Shown here one piece after another: positions 12,881-12,881 of a DNA stretch of 12,881 nucleotides. The DNA is from SZUA-365 sp034002405 (lineage in GTDB: Bacteria; Bacteroidota; Ignavibacteria; SZUA-365), in the NCBI GenBank assembly GCA_034002405.1, contig JAVFAS010000080.1:1-12881 (forward strand), written 5' to 3'. Numbering within the stretch: position 1 is the first letter of the stretch; the number at the start of each line of letters is the position of its first letter. The position numbers and the translations under genes are program-made. The notes under the pieces were generated by a model, which was not told the origin of the DNA, searched no databases, and saw nothing but the letters and a program-made list of their open reading frames with translations.

Positions 12881-12881
12881 T

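Overview
The window suggests a moderately GC-rich bacterium of the Bacteroidota/Chlorobiota/Ignavibacteria neighbourhood. The best evidence is two proteins (minus strand, 8917-11325 and 11444-12880) that end in a type-A C-terminal sorting domain of the type IX secretion system (T9SS), a machine largely confined to that superphylum. The placement is inferred; there is no rRNA or tRNA. A run of 100 Ns at 7925-8024 shows this is a scaffold from a draft assembly.

Layout. (1) 91-1086, plus: zinc-independent MDR-family NAD(P)H oxidoreductase. (2) 1107-1660, minus: a VapBC toxin-antitoxin pair with a 4-nt overlap and an operator-like inverted repeat. (3) 1784-4989, minus: ric (di-iron Fe-S cluster repair protein) followed by a quinol-dependent nitric oxide reductase (norB/norZ type) and a strong intrinsic terminator at 1699-1729. 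(4) 4990-5353: a 364-bp divergent intergenic region with a near-perfect FNR/DNR-type box upstream of ric and a roughly 220-bp nested inverted and tandem repeat. (5) 5354-6061, plus: a Crp/Fnr regulator. (6) 6089-6688, minus: a stand-alone coiled-coil plus PAS protein. (7) 6911-7924, minus: an M29 metallo-aminopeptidase whose N-terminus lies in the assembly gap. (8) 8025-8909, plus: a diacylglycerol/lipid kinase whose first few codons also lie in the gap. (9) 8917-11325, minus: a secreted seven-repeat SBBP beta-propeller with a T9SS tail. (10) 11444-12880, minus: the C-terminal part of another T9SS substrate.

How the genes work together. The coherent unit is a nitric oxide stress module. RIC repairs Fe-S or di-iron centres damaged by NO, qNOR reduces NO to N2O with quinol electrons, and the divergent Crp/Fnr protein carries the E-x-x-S-R recognition-helix signature that in FNR/DNR proteins reads TTGAT half-sites. 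Such a box lies 74 nt upstream of the ric start. No nitrite or nitrous oxide reductase is in view, so detoxification is at least as likely as respiratory denitrification.

The two T9SS genes share a 251-bp 3' segment differing at only 7 positions, while the rest of the proteins is unrelated. This looks like reuse or gene conversion of a sorting-signal cassette. I found no clear sign of an entirely new system. The most unusual items are the nested repeat in the ric/crp intergenic region and the near-identical T9SS tails.
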